Origin: Siphonodentalium dalli
Taxonomy: Eukaryota; Mollusca; Scaphopoda; Gadilida; Siphonodentaliidae
Length of the DNA: 64,000 nt
Direction of reading: 5' to 3'
NCBI GenBank assembly: GCA_032622095.1
Contig: CP136067.1
Span: 123,165,030 to 123,229,029, forward strand
This document shows, one piece after another, positions 1 through 10,954 of the stretch. The translations under genes were made by a program, and so were the position numbers. The notes under the pieces were generated by a model. It had not been told where the DNA came from, did not search any database, and saw only the letters and a program-made list of their open reading frames with translations. Position 1 is the stretch's first letter, and the number at the start of each line of letters is the position of its first letter.

Positions 1-587
1 TTTGTCTGTCCGTCCTTAATACAAATCTACGATTCTCGACCGATCGGGACGAAACTTGGTACCTGTGTGTAGTTTGACCAGGCGGTGGTCGTTGTCGTAT
101 TGGCGAGCCCATGCGACGCCCGTGCAGCGCATGCGCAGACGAGATCTCGGAAAAGGGTGGAGCTATCGACTTGAAATTTGGTATGTGAATGTATCTTGCC
201 CCGAGTACGAATTTTATCGGGTCGCCGAGCCCGTGCGACGCCAGCTTCGCGCATGCGCAGACGAGATCTCGAAAACGGATGGAGCTATCGACTTGAAATT
301 TGCTATGTGAATGTATCTTGCCCCGGATACGAATTTTATCGGGTCGCCGAGCCCGTGCGACGCCAGCTTCGCGCATGCGCAGACGAGATCTCGGAAACGG
401 GTGGAGCTATCGACTTGAAATTTGCTATGTGAATGTATCTTGCCCCGGATACGAATTTTATCTGGTCGCCGAGCCCGTGCGACGCCAGCTTCGCGCATGC
501 GCATACCATATATCGGAAACGGGTGGAGCTATCGACTTGGAAATTTGGTTTTTGAATAGACCGGACAACGTCGGGCTCATCGGCTAG
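1..587 (+). mobile_element. Helitron-like element H1, 5' end outside window, built of 122-bp tandem repeats
   Basis: About four copies of a 122-bp unit (recognised by GAGCCCGTGCGACGCC near 104, 227, 349 and 471, and by CGACTTGAAATTTG) fill this stretch. It ends in an imperfect hairpin (561-575, CCGGAC/GTCGGG arms), an 8-base spacer and CTAG (584-587), followed directly by T. Hairpin, short spacer and CTRR followed by T is the classic Helitron 3' end. The long ORFs seen here on both strands are repeats of the same unit and are not genes. Confidence 0.6.
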
Positions 588-1202
588 TCTATTATATATT
601 TTGGAAGATCTGTCTGTGTGTCTGTGTGTCTGTCTGTGTGTTCGCGATGAACTCGAAAACGGCCCACCCGATTTCGATGAAACTTGGTATGTGGGGGTAT
701 TTTCGGCCGGGGACGAACATAGGCATATTAATTTGTCCGTGCGACGTCACCTTGACCTTGAAATCGGGTAATTTCAAGGTCAAACGCCCGAATATCACGG
801 GATTTCGATGAAACTTGGTATGTGGGGGTACTTTCTTATGGCGAGTCTCATAAGCATATTCATTTGCCCGTGCGACGTGACCTTGACCTTGAAATCGGGT
901 AACTTCAAGGTCAAATCGCCAATTTTGATGGGATTTCGACGAAATTTGATACGTGGGGTTAGTTTTGTCCACTGATTGTTTTGGACGGGTCCAATCGTGA
1001 CCCCGACCAGACCTTGACCTTCAAAATGATCAATTCAAGGTCAAATCGGGTAAAACCGGATGGATTTCGACGGGCACGTTTGTCGGGTACTTTTGTCCGG
1101 GCAGTGTTTTTTGGACTGGTCAAATCGTGACCCCACTTGACCTTGACCTTCAAAATGGACAATTCAAGGTCAAAGCCCGGACGAAGTCGGGTCACCTTCT
1201 AG
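588..1202 (+). mobile_element. Helitron-like element H2 (non-autonomous), head-to-tail with H1
   Basis: It starts with TCTATTATATATTTTGG directly after the CTAG of H1, has a TCTGTGTG-rich leader, then about four diverged repeats of a roughly 130-bp unit carrying GACCTTGACCTT and TCAAGGTCAAA. It ends with the hairpin CCCGGAC/GTCGGG, TCACCTT and CTAG (1199-1202) before T. No coding capacity. Confidence 0.65.
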
Positions 1203-1989
1203 TAATGATATATTTGTGGAAAAAATGTGTAATCAGAGGAGATTAATTTTAGGTGCAGGGTAACAACACTGATTATAGACCAAAACAAATTGCTTGCCAA
1301 ATTCGGACGTGCTGAATAGTCAAGCACTCGTTCGTATCCGAAAATCCCCGGTGATTTCCGGGATCAACGTGTTCATAAACCTATGAACGACATTGAAAGT
1401 GACGTCACGTTACGTTCATATGTTTATGAACACATTGACTCAGGGGGCGTGTCTACCGTAAGCGATATTAGGTGTATGTAAATATAAAATATTAATCTCG
1501 AGAAACTCCTCCTTGGAGATACTACTCTGAATAGTACACAAAACCGGAACATATTTAGGGCTGTTCAATTATACATAACCTCGACATCGCGGTTTAAACT
1601 TTAATTAAACACCTTAATGTGCAAACCTCTGCCGCAAAACGAAAGTAACTACATGTTGTATTATCACTACATAGAAAGCGAAAATTCACCTGAACCACCA
1701 ACCCACGAGACGAACTCAAATCAAGTGGCTTTTTTGTGTCAGATATTTGACAAACAGGCATAATTTCGTTGAACAAAATGTTGATAAATAACAGGTTTTG
1801 GGCAATTTTATACTATAGCCGACTGGTTAGCATTATAGTTGGGAAATTAATCGATTCTGATAACTGAAGCGCCATTTCAAAAAAATGTTGTTCGACCATC
1901 GAATCGGATTGAGTACAAAAAGTGTTCCATTGTATGGACTTAGCCAAATTTGCCTTGTGGTACAGAACTGGTGTGATGAAATCATGAAA
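1203..1989. other. Spacer between Helitron arrays; short inverted repeat and a dispersed-repeat fragment
   Basis: No gene seen. An inverted repeat (GTTCATAAACCTATGAACG near 1369 against CGTTCATATGTTTATGAAC near 1412) looks like a small MITE remnant. Bases about 1755-1880 (TTCGTTGAACAAAATGTTGATAAATAAC onward) match the dispersed family also seen at 21240-21360 and 55855-55980. Confidence 0.5.
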
Positions 1990-2379
1990 TCTAATATATA
2001 TTTTGGGACTTCTGTCTGTTTGTCTGTTTGTCTGTCTGTCTGTTTATTAGCAATGGCCGGGAAAACTGCCCGACGGATTTCGACGACATTTGATACATAG
2101 GGTTACTTTTGTGCGGGGAATGTTTTGGACGGGTCAAATCGTGACCCCGACATGACCTTGACCTTCAAAATGGCCAATTCAAGGTCAAATCGGGTAAAAC
2201 CGGACGGGTTTCGACGGGTACTTTTGTCGGGTACTTTTGTCCGGGGAGTGTTTTGGACGGGTCAAATCGTGACCCCGACCTGACATTGACCTTCAAAATG
2301 GTCAATTCAAGGTCAAATAGCGCCTTTCGCAGGAAAACAGAGGGGAAACAGCCCGGACGAAGTCGGGCCCACCAGCTAG
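1990..2379 (+). mobile_element. Helitron-like element H3 (non-autonomous)
   Basis: Begins TCTAATATATATTTTGGGAC after an A at 1989 and ends hairpin CCCGGAC-GAA-GTCGGG, spacer CCCACCAG, CTAG (2376-2379). Inside are TCTG/TTTG-rich leader sequence and two copies of the GACCTTGACCTT unit. A before TC and T after CTAG fit the A|T target of Helitrons. Confidence 0.75.
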
Positions 2380-3089
2380 TCTAATATATATTTTGGGACT
2401 TCTGTATATTTGTCTGTCTGTTTGTCTGTTTATTAGCAATGGCCGGGAAAACTGCCCGACGGATTTCGACGAAAGTTGATACATAGGGTAATTTTGTCCG
2501 GGAAGTGTCATGGACGGGACAAATCGTGCCCCCGACATGACCTTGAATTTCAAAATGGTCAATTCAAGGTCAAATCGGGTAAAACCGACGGATTTCGACG
2601 AATATGATACCTAGGGGTACTTTTGTCCGGGGAGTGTTTTGGACGGGTCAAATCGTGGCCACGACCTGACCTTGACCTTCAAAATGGTCAATTCAAGGTA
2701 AAATTGGGTAAAACTGGCGGATTTCGACGAAATTTGATACCTAGGGATACTTATGTCCGGGGAGTGTTTTGGACGGGTGAAATCGTTACCATGACCTGAC
2801 CTTGACCTTCAAAATGGTCAATTCAAGGTCAATTCTGGTAAAATTGGCGGATTTCGACGAAATTTGATACCTAGGTATACTTTTGTCCGGGGAGTGTATT
2901 GGATGGGTCAAATCGTGACCCCGACTAGACCTTGACCTTCAAAATGGTCAATTCAAGGTCAAATCGGGTCAAATTTCGCATGCGCCCGTGTCCTTGCTCA
3001 TATACGCTCATATACGCTCATATAGTCATGTTTCTGACAAAGGCATGGCCCATGGGACGAATCCCGCCAGTGGTGGGCTAATCTGCTTG
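2380..3089 (+). mobile_element. Helitron-like element H4 (non-autonomous), fused to H3
   Basis: Starts TCTAATATATATTTTGGGAC with no base between it and the CTAG of H3. It carries four to five ~130-bp GACCTTGACCTT units and ends with hairpin CCCGCC-AGT-GGTGGG, spacer CTAATCTG and CTTG (3086-3089), a one-base variant of CTAG. Its 5' end is of the H3 type and its 3' end of the H5/H6 type, so it may be a chimera. Confidence 0.65.
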
Positions 3090-3617
3090 TTTACTATATA
3101 TTTTGAGACACACGGAATATATAGATATATCCTTTATTGACTCGAAAACGGCTCGACCGATCGAGCCCAAACTTGCTATCTAAGGGTAAAAATCCACGGG
3201 AAGTGTCTGAGAACGTCCGAGCACTCCTTCACCCTTCGCCATGCCACCGTCCTTGGAATCGATGGGTTACATACTTGCCGAACGTTTAGAGTTACTTCGC
3301 CTACACCACACAAGCCTGTTTTTGTGTTGTGTGATTCTTATGTCTGTGTCCAGACATGTCATTTCCAGCAGCAGAGGGGGGGGGGAGCTAGCATAATTTG
3401 GTAATTTTTGAGCTTGTCCGTAATCATACCGTTATTGACGTCATCGCCGAGAGGCTTTATCTGTATGACGCCATAAGGGTGCTGCTTTAACGGGCCACGT
3501 CATTGACAATGTAGGACGTGTGGGTAGTGCCTGTACGGGGTTACCTTAAAAAACTAAAATTAATGGATCGACCAAACCCATGGGACCAATCCCGCCAGTG
3601 GCGGGCTAATCTGCTAG
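3090..3617 (+). mobile_element. Helitron-like element H5 (non-autonomous)
   Basis: Starts TTTACTATATATTTTGAGAC (TC changed to TT) directly after H4 and ends hairpin CCCGCC-AGT-GGCGGG, spacer CTAATCTG, CTAG (3614-3617). The interior shares CTCGAAAACGGCTCGACCGA and GAACGTCCGAGCACTCCTTC with H6. A poly-G tract lies near 3376. No ORF of interest. Confidence 0.65.
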
Positions 3618-4226
3618 TCTACTATATGTTTTGAGACTTCCGTATATGTGCATATCTATATATCCTTTATAGACTCGAAAACGGCTCGACCGATTGAGCC
3701 ATCGCACCGCTTCTGAGAACGTCCGAGCACTCCTTCATCCTTCGCCCTGCCACCGTCGTTGGAATTGATGGGTTAATGATTTAGGAGCGTTCGTATCTGC
3801 GGTGTCGTTGTTAAAGAGCGTTTATATACACGAGTATAAATACGGCTCAATCGACCGTCTCGGAAACTGGGGGTATAGAGACGAAATTTCCTACTTAGGG
3901 CGTCCAAGGGACGGGGGAGATTTCCGTCGGGTCAGTTTGTCCGCCTGATGTGACCTTCACCTTGAAACGGGTACCCACAAATGACCTTTGGCGATATCTC
4001 CGTCGTCAGCAGTGACATCGACGTGAAATTTGTTATGTATGGTCAACTCGGGACGGGGAATATTTTTGTCGGGTTATTTTGTCCACCCAACATGACATTG
4101 AAACGGGTACCCGCAAATGATAGCATGCTGTCGGCGTGCCTGTACGGGGTTACCTTGAAAAACAAAAATTAATGGATCGACCAAAGCCATGGGACCAATC
4201 CCGACAGTGGTGGGCTAATCTGCTAG
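3618..4226 (+). mobile_element. Helitron-like element H6 (non-autonomous), last of the array
   Basis: Starts TCTACTATATGTTTTGAGAC directly after H5 and ends hairpin CCCGAC-AGT-GGTGGG, CTAATCTG, CTAG (4223-4226) followed by T. The small ORF at 3981-4172 lies in the repeat and is not a gene. The element ends 225 bases before the first lectin exon. Confidence 0.7.
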
Positions 4227-4451
4227 TATTTTTGTTAATGTGATCTGGGCCCCGGGGTTCGAAAAACTAAGTGGGACTTTAATGGATAGCATGTCATTGT
4301 GGGACAAACTCCAGAAATAAATAGTTCTACGTGCAGTCAACCAACTAATGGTTCTTTAAGAATATTATTTACAGTGTATATTATTCGTATAATAATATTG
4401 TGCGATTGTGAACACTCTTAATTTGGTGTCCAACATTGCTTATACTTCCAG
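4227..4451 (+). other. Intron sequence just upstream of lectin exon
   Basis: AT-rich single-copy-looking sequence that ends in the acceptor TATACTTCCAG (AG at 4450-4451). No other feature seen. Upstream exons (signal peptide, start codon) were not found in 1-4226, which is filled with Helitrons, and probably lie to the left of the window. Confidence 0.5.
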
Positions 4452-4631
4452 CATGTCCTACTGGTTATCGTGATGAGACTGCCGGTGAACAAACCATTTG
4501 TTTCAAAGTTGTACAGGGAGGGTATACTTACTACCAGGGACAGGCGGCATGTAGTGGAGACGGTGGCCATTTACTGCGAGTGAATGTGATGACCATCTGG
4601 AAAATGATGGCGGGTGTGCTTAATGAAACTA
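4452..4631 (+). CDS. C-type lectin domain protein, N-terminal half of the CTLD (internal exon)
   Basis: This 180-base exon is bounded by the acceptor TTCCAG (4450-4451) and the donor A|GTGAGT (GT at 4632). Both flanking introns are phase 1, as is usual for CTLD exons. It encodes 59 complete codons plus split codons: a CPTGY start, then ICFKV 14 residues on (the extra N-terminal cysteine pair of long-form CTLDs), Y-YYQGQAACS and GGHLLRV, which match the first helix and the first core cysteine of the fold, and it ends at NET. CTLD proteins are usually secreted or membrane-anchored and bind sugars or other ligands in immunity or adhesion. Reading does continue past the donor in an open frame to 4780, but that tail lacks CTLD features. 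The family call is firm; ligand and full protein architecture are unknown because the upstream exons are missing. Confidence 0.8.
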
Positions 4632-4744
4632 GTGAGTATAATTATAAAAAAAACATGGTATACATGTACCATTTATTTGGATCGAAATTATATGTACGAT
4701 ATCTGACCACGACACCCTCCTATAATTATACATTTATGAAAGAG

Positions 4745-4870
4745 TTAAAGACATATTATGGACTTGTTCGGGTGCGTTAAACTATTCAGTTAGTACTCAG
4801 GCACTATGCCGATAGGAGGAATGTAGCATTCTACTACATCATCGAAAATTCAAGCAAATCGATCGTACCA
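4745..4870 (+). repeat. Dispersed repeat, copy 1 (second copy 24890-25020)
   Basis: TTAAAGACATATTATG, CTTGTTCGGGTGCGT, GGAATGTAGCATT and TCAAGCAAATCGA occur in the same order in both places with scattered mismatches. One copy lies just after the first lectin exon and the other about 2.2 kb after the last. It may be a MITE or a remnant of a duplicated lectin locus. Confidence 0.6.
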
Positions 4871-5018
4871 CTCCATACAAAACATCATGTGAATTACGCT
4901 AAATAGTAAATATTCTCGGGTGGGGGGGGGGGGGTAACAGAATACTGGTGAAATTGCGCAGTGCGTTACATCACCTGGAAATTTGAGTATTCGGTTACAA
5001 AAAGCCAAGTAGTAATCT

Positions 5019-5344
5019 TTGATCACAAACGAACTAACAAAAATAAATGTATCAACACAAAGTGGATTCTTGGAGAGTGTAGTGCACCTCGGAATACCAC
5101 AAAGCCGCAGATCAGATCGTAAAACGAACATTGATAGGTCATGTGAGATAACGCGAAAAACATTTTTTGGTGCATGCAGGTCATTTACCACGAAATGTCT
5201 TTCGCCGATCTCACAGCTGACCATATTTACACACGTGGTTCGCCCGAAAGCTCTCTACGGCTGTGAGATGTGGTACCGGCCAACATATTACAACTTGAGC
5301 GATATTACCGCATGTGCATCAAAACTTTCGGAGAACTGACTTAA
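5019..5344 (+). pseudogene. LINE A: C-terminal reverse-transcriptase fragment, frameshifted
   Basis: The translation carries VVHLGIPQS, a basic stretch, then VVRPKALYGCEMW, the pattern just after the RT catalytic core of non-LTR retrotransposons (LxYGxExW). Near 5293 the reading shifts by one base, after which LERYYRMCIKTFGEL continues the family pattern up to a stop at 5342. No palm-domain motif (YxDD) is present, so this is a short 3' fragment. It directly abuts LINE B. Confidence 0.6.
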
Positions 5345-6375
5345 GACCCCCTTTTTCGGACACATCATCATATCAACGATCATTCTTGCCCGCGACAACA
5401 CGCCAGTGGAATAAATTATCTGATGACCTGAAAAACTCAGAAACTCTAGAAAATTTCAAATACAAATTGAATACCAATCTGCGCCTAAGACAAAAGAATG
5501 TTCGCCATTATAGCTATAGCAAATGCCGCAAAGCCCAGTTAATTCACACGCAACTTCGACTAGGATGCAGTAACCTCAATGATGATCTCAGTCGCAACCA
5601 TTTAAACGAATCTGATAAATGCTCATGTGGGGAAGTCGAGACTGCCGACCACTTTTTACTATATTGTCCCAGATACTCGACAATACGAATTGAAATTTTC
5701 TCAGTATTAGCACAAAATTTGTGGAGATCTGATATTTTACTTAAGGGATCTACTTCATTTCCCAAAAGACTCAATAAGGCCATATTTGAGGCAACTCAAA
5801 CATTTATACTAACAAGCAATCGATTTCGTTAATCGCCAATTGTATTTCTGATATTCACAATAAGTAGCTGCTCGAATTTGATAGTCTTCAGAGACACAAA
5901 CAAAAAATGATATAGAAATAAATCATATACATGTATATAGCTAACAATGTAGCAATAATTTCAATAACTCGACCCAAAAAAACAAACTTAAATAAACACC
6001 AAAAAAAGCCATATTAAGGTACTGGCAAACTATTGACTCCACTCGACACAAATAGTTTCAAATTTTTCTATGTAAAACAATAACATGCATAAGGGTAGTG
6101 ATCATTGTAAATATATGTGTTAATTGCTTTTTTCCTCTGTTCTCACCCAACTGTTCATTTATCTTCTAATCATGTTCTGTATCTCTTCCTATCACTTAAT
6201 CTTAACTTCCACTTCTCACTGAACACTATATGTAATCTATTCTCCTCTGAGGAGATGGCTCTATATAAGCATCTGATGCTTGTTGTCAAATCCTCTTCCT
6301 CCCTTCTTGTCTTCTATTCATACATGTGTCATGTTTTATAATTATATAATTTTGGGAAGAAATAAAATATTGTTT
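5345..6375 (+). mobile_element. LINE B: 3' end with C-terminal ORF and 3'UTR
   Basis: The ORF to 5832 reads RSFLPATTRQWNKL, then LKNSETLENFKYKL, RLGCSNLNDDL, and a cysteine-histidine knuckle CSCGEVETADHFLLYC. This is the standard C-terminus of a large class of animal LINE ORF2 proteins (endonuclease-RT type); the RT itself is missing, so the copy is 5'-truncated. About 540 bases of AT-rich 3'UTR follow, ending in GAGGAGATGG, a CT-rich stretch and AATAAAATATTG (6361-6373). Target-site duplications were not resolved. Confidence 0.7.
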
Positions 6376-6384
6376 AAATCAAAA

Positions 6385-6889
6385 CAATTCAAGGTCTACC
6401 GACAAGGGCGAGCACAGAAATCGCATTGTCTCTGCTCGGAGTCAATCCACTCAGACTCGAAATTGAAAAGAAAAAACTTTTATTCATGGGCACCTTAATA
6501 AATTTACCATGCAACCACCGTGTCGCTCTCCGCATTTTCCTATTCAATCTACACGGTTACATAATATTTAAACGCCCTCCAATTGGCTTCACAGGAGACA
6601 ATATTCCTATTCTTACAAAATACAACCTATATGAGTATCTCACATCATTCGCTGAAACAGGATTCTTCCCTATTCAATCACATTGGAAAACTATTGTGAA
6701 ACAGAATATGTCTCACACAACGTCACAACCAAATCAACCTGAACGAGTGGACTCCCTTGAGATTTTTCGCAGAGTAAAACCTTGCCATATGTCTACCTGG
6801 AGGGGATGGAAGCTCTGTTGGCACAGCCCTAATTATCTGCAGAAAGCGGTACAAATGGCTAACATTCTCAACCGCACGACATATGATAA
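6385..6889 (+). mobile_element. LINE C, left part (ORF2 C-terminal region), interrupted by the Helentron dimer
   Basis: The open frame from 6393 gives GLPTRASTEIALSLLGVNP, KKLLFMGTLINLP, TKYNLYEYL and GFFPIQSHWKTIVK, a region found after the RT domain in many animal LINEs. The frame stays open up to 6889 and then runs into the Helentron-like unit. The same protein continues in frame at 19788, 12.9 kb away, so a nearly intact LINE was present when the insertion occurred. Confidence 0.65.
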
Positions 6890-8469
6890 CAAGAAAACTA
6901 AGATGCATGCATCAGGTCAGCCATGAACTATTTAGCAATAGAATAATTCAGTTCGGTTGCGGTTTCACAACGTTACAACTGACATACGATTACACAAGAC
7001 GAACCTTGAATGTGGAACTATGTAAGAGTGAATATTAATGTTCTAAATCCCATGTTTCACCTTTAGTGGTAATAGGGTCGTACTTTATTAACACGCAAGT
7101 AGTGTAATTAAGTACGGGTAATTAGAAGTAACAAATCGTTTAGTTTCTATCGTATCGGCTAAAAGGGGTGAGCAGATTGCTGATGATGAATGCTCTCGTT
7201 AGCTGCCAATATAATGTGCATATTTGCCCCGTTACGTTTATACACTGTAGCATTGGCGGGCCAGAGTGTGTTGACATGTTAAGTGTTTGGTTCATTAATA
7301 ACAGATCAGCAGGGATTTGTCGTGATAACGTATACGTGGAAATATGCTACCTAAACGGTTAAATGAACGGGTGATATAGTACACCACCGTGTATACTCGG
7401 TTTAAATAGGTATATTATATAGGGACGTGTGCTCAATTTTGGTGCGGACCGATGATAAAAAAAAAATCAGAGGTAAATGTCGGCGGGCGGGAGGGCCATT
7501 TTTTCAATAATTTTGAAAGAAATTGAACAGTTGCAGCAGCAGCAAAAAAAAGGGTGTACAATTGGCAAATGATGAGGGGCGGCGTGACGTGTAACTAGGA
7601 TTGAAATTAGATATGCAATTTGGAGATTATTGGATGAGGGATGTTATATTAATTATATTAAAGGGACGAGGGGGCTTAGTTGTCGAAAATATTCATATTT
7701 GTTCCAAACACCGTAAACAGAAAAATATTAAAACGCATACATTTTGGTTCAAATATACGATCACTATCGCGTAAACATCATGCTCACATAAAGACCTACT
7801 AAATTTTACCTAAACAAGAGTCTGATTGTGTTAGAGAAGGCAGCACAATGCTACTGGCTAACCACACACAAATGGTATAAACGCTCTTTATTATTTCCAA
7901 ATAAGCAATTGAGCAACAAAGAACGCTCTTTATGTTTACCATCATAATATAAAGAAACACCAAGAAAGTAACTTTTTATGCTTTGTTTACATAACAATCG
8001 TCAAATTTACGACAATAACATACTGTTTATGAGATATTTCTCATTTGTATATTAACAAAGTATGTCTACATTTGAATATTATTTTCGTTTGTAACGGTTT
8101 TTGGCAGGTGGAAATATGTTCACAGGATACCCACCAAGGCCTTCCGTACCTTTAACGTATACTGCAACTTTTTTTCTTGTCAATAGCAGAATACATAATG
8201 CTATTAAGAAGTGACACAAAACACAGAACATTATTTTTAATTATAAGTATTGAGCAGTGAGAAATATTTGAGTCGAGGAAACCAGTAACGAAAGGCAATA
8301 TTAACATGATTTCTGTCAGCGAATAATTGTTTACGTTCCAATGAATATTAAAATGTACTGAAAACAAACTGCTAATGGGTGCCAGACTTTCATAAACACA
8401 AATTATGTATTAATAGTGTAACGACATATTTCGTTCTTAATTGTCTAAAAAAATAGGGGATGGGGATGT

Positions 8470-8716
8470 TTGGATCTCTAGTTTAACGACATTTTTCGGT
8501 CTTTGTAGTTTAACGACATTTTTCGGTCTTTAATAGTTTAATGACATTTTTCGGTCTTTATAATATCTCAAGATATAGGGGGTATTTGGATCTCTAGTTT
8601 AACGACATTTTTCGGTCTTTATAGTTTAACGACATTCTCGGTCTTTAATATTTCAAGATATAGGGGCCCTTAGTGGGTATTTGGATCTCTAGTTTAACGA
8701 CATTTTTCGGTCTTTG
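8470..8716. repeat. Minisatellite, ~27-bp unit, in Helentron unit 1
   Basis: Repeats of TAGTTTAACGACATTTTTCG plus GTCTTT, broken by TCTCAAGATATAGGGG blocks. The same array is at 13010-13230 in unit 2 with fewer copies, so copy number changed after duplication. Confidence 0.75.
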
Positions 8717-8784
8717 ATAGCAAAATGGAAGAAGTACATCTTTGGAAAGATGTGGTGGCCCTAAAAAGGAAAGTTGTTTGGTGA

Positions 8785-9756
8785 TCTTGAAATGCAGTTT
8801 TTCTGAACAGTCTTCCTTGATTAAAGTGATGTGAAACACTCCGGCAGACAACGGGCAGAGTGATCAAATAGAAATTAAGAATAATCTTTCTCAAAGTAGT
8901 TATTTGTTACGAATATTAATCTAAATGGATGATACACAACGTCATTCTTATATATTAGTTAAATGCAATGATTCTCGATGGCGAAATAATTTTTGTTTAA
9001 TTATAGCCGATAGTTGCGCCCCGAATCGAGATGTAAATATTTACAATTTGGAGTAGTTCAGACGATGTTCTCTATGAAGTGGTGTGGTAGATTTTTTTGG
9101 AAATTTTCAGTGATGTTAGTAGAATGATAACATTCCCCAGGTTGGCAAAGTGCCTGAGCACTAACTTATCAATTTCTCGCACCCGAAAAAGTCCATAACA
9201 AGTCCATAATATGTCTTTAAGCATATATATAAATCTCCGAAAACCAAAATTCTAAAGCATTAAACGATTTCTTGAAATGCAGTTTTTCTGAACAGTCTTC
9301 CTTTATTAAAGTGATGTGAAACACTCCGGCAGACACCGGGCAGAGTGATCAAATAGAAATTAAGAATAATCTTTCTCAAAGTAGTTATTCGTTACGAATA
9401 TTAATTAAAATGGATGATACACAACGTCATTCTTATATATTAGTTAAATGCAATGACTCTCGATGGCGAAATCATTTTTGTTTAATTATAGCCGATAGTT
9501 GCGCCCCGAATCGAGATGTAAATATTTACAATTTGGAGTAGTTCAGACAATGTTCTCTATGAAGTGGTGTGGTAGATTTTTTTGGAAATTTTCAGCGATG
9601 TTAGTAGAATGATAACATTCCCCAGGTTGGCAAAGTGCCTGAGCACTAACTTATCAATTTCTCGCACCCGAAAAAGTCCATAACAAGTCCATAATATGTC
9701 TTTAAGCATATATATATAAATCTCCGAAAACAAAAATTCTAAAGCATTAAACGATT
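8785..9756. repeat. 485-bp direct tandem duplication inside Helentron unit 1
   Basis: CTTGAAATGCAGTTTTTCTG starts at 8786 and again at 9271, and the following ~485 bases are nearly identical up to TAAACGATTT. Unit 2 has this segment only once (about 13300-13790), so the duplication is private to unit 1. Confidence 0.85.
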
Positions 9757-10158
9757 TGCTATATTTCCAGGGCATATATTTCATCTGATTTTGCGAGAAT
9801 CCATATATACTTTTTCACGAGAATCCAGGGTAATTTGCAAATATAAGCCCTGCTTTCACTCTGAAGTGTGCCTAAATGGCATAAATTGTACCGTGGTTCC
9901 CATGTTCGCCAAAAGTGGCATAAATTTATTTCAGGATAATACTAATTTTAGGCATTCATTTATATCACTGATATCAGGACAATAAATAGCCATTTCCATT
10001 GCATGGAACAAAGAGCGTTATTGTTTATCGGTGTTGTTTTTGGAAGTGGTGGTAGTTAAATTTTATACATTTCGACCCCCAATAAGTATTTCCGAACAAA
10101 TGAATTATTAACAAGCGTGACATGACATCATTGACGAAGATAATTAACACCGATCTAC

Positions 10159-10954
10159 AAGCAATTAAAGTCTTAAAATGAGCTAAAATTTAACATTTTC
10201 TTTAAAAAATTTACATTTTTATCTCTCGCGACATAATTGTCACCAATAAAAACAAATTTGATTCATCGTGGAAGTTAGTCGGTGACTATAAATAATGTCA
10301 CCATTCAACTGAATGTTGTTGAGCATATTTCAACCAATTTTGGAAGTTTAAATGAATATTTTCTTCACACGCAAAGTAAAATTGACAAATTTCAGGATTT
10401 TAGCCTGCTTCGTTGGGACCAAAATTTGTTGTGCACACTCAAGAAACGTCTACCGACACTCGCTAGGCCAAATTATGCCATGACCATGCTATAAACTAGC
10501 TTGAAATTGGCAAAACAATGAATTTTTTTTTGGTTGAAAAAATTAACATTTTAGAGAACGATTATTTTTCGATAAAAACGAAAATAATGCGAAATGAAAG
10601 TCGGCACTCGTCAGAATGGTGCAGAATAACATACGAGTCTTGTTATATGCGAAAATTTGACCTCATTCGATAAATTAGTCTCGTAATTAAGGAATCAATC
10701 AGTCAATGGCGCTCGGACATGTGGAATTCCGTCGCACTGTTAGTGTTACTGTAGATGGCAGACGCAATTTTGAAATGTAAACACGCATCAAACACGCATC
10801 AAATTTACCTTTTGTGAGAATAACAAAAGCGCAACCTTGATCAAAGTAATACAATACACAACAACACATAGAATAACACTGATATAAACACGGTATAAGT
10901 GAGAATAAGACGCGTATTCAGACGTGGAATTTGACAACATTTCGTCATTTTATC
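10159..10954. other. Middle part of Helentron unit 1, no gene seen
   Basis: AT-rich sequence not shared with unit 2. The only ORFs are under 75 codons with no family resemblance. Confidence 0.5.

Noticed and set aside
1-587. Four overlapping ORFs of 75-96 codons on both strands near the left edge
   Set aside because: They are frames through a 122-bp tandem repeat; both strands are open for the same reason and the proteins repeat themselves.
1-4226. CRISPR-like regular repeats
   Set aside because: Repeats are long, contiguous, diverged and part of Helitron elements; no spacers or cas genes, and the genome is animal.
4632-4780. Continuation of the lectin reading frame past the donor to a stop at 4778-4780
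   Set aside because: The tail has no CTLD residues, while a good donor and a phase-matched downstream exon exist; it could only matter as an unspliced isoform.
5544-5783. Minus-strand ORF over LINE B
   Set aside because: Shadow of the LINE ORF2 C-terminus on the other strand.
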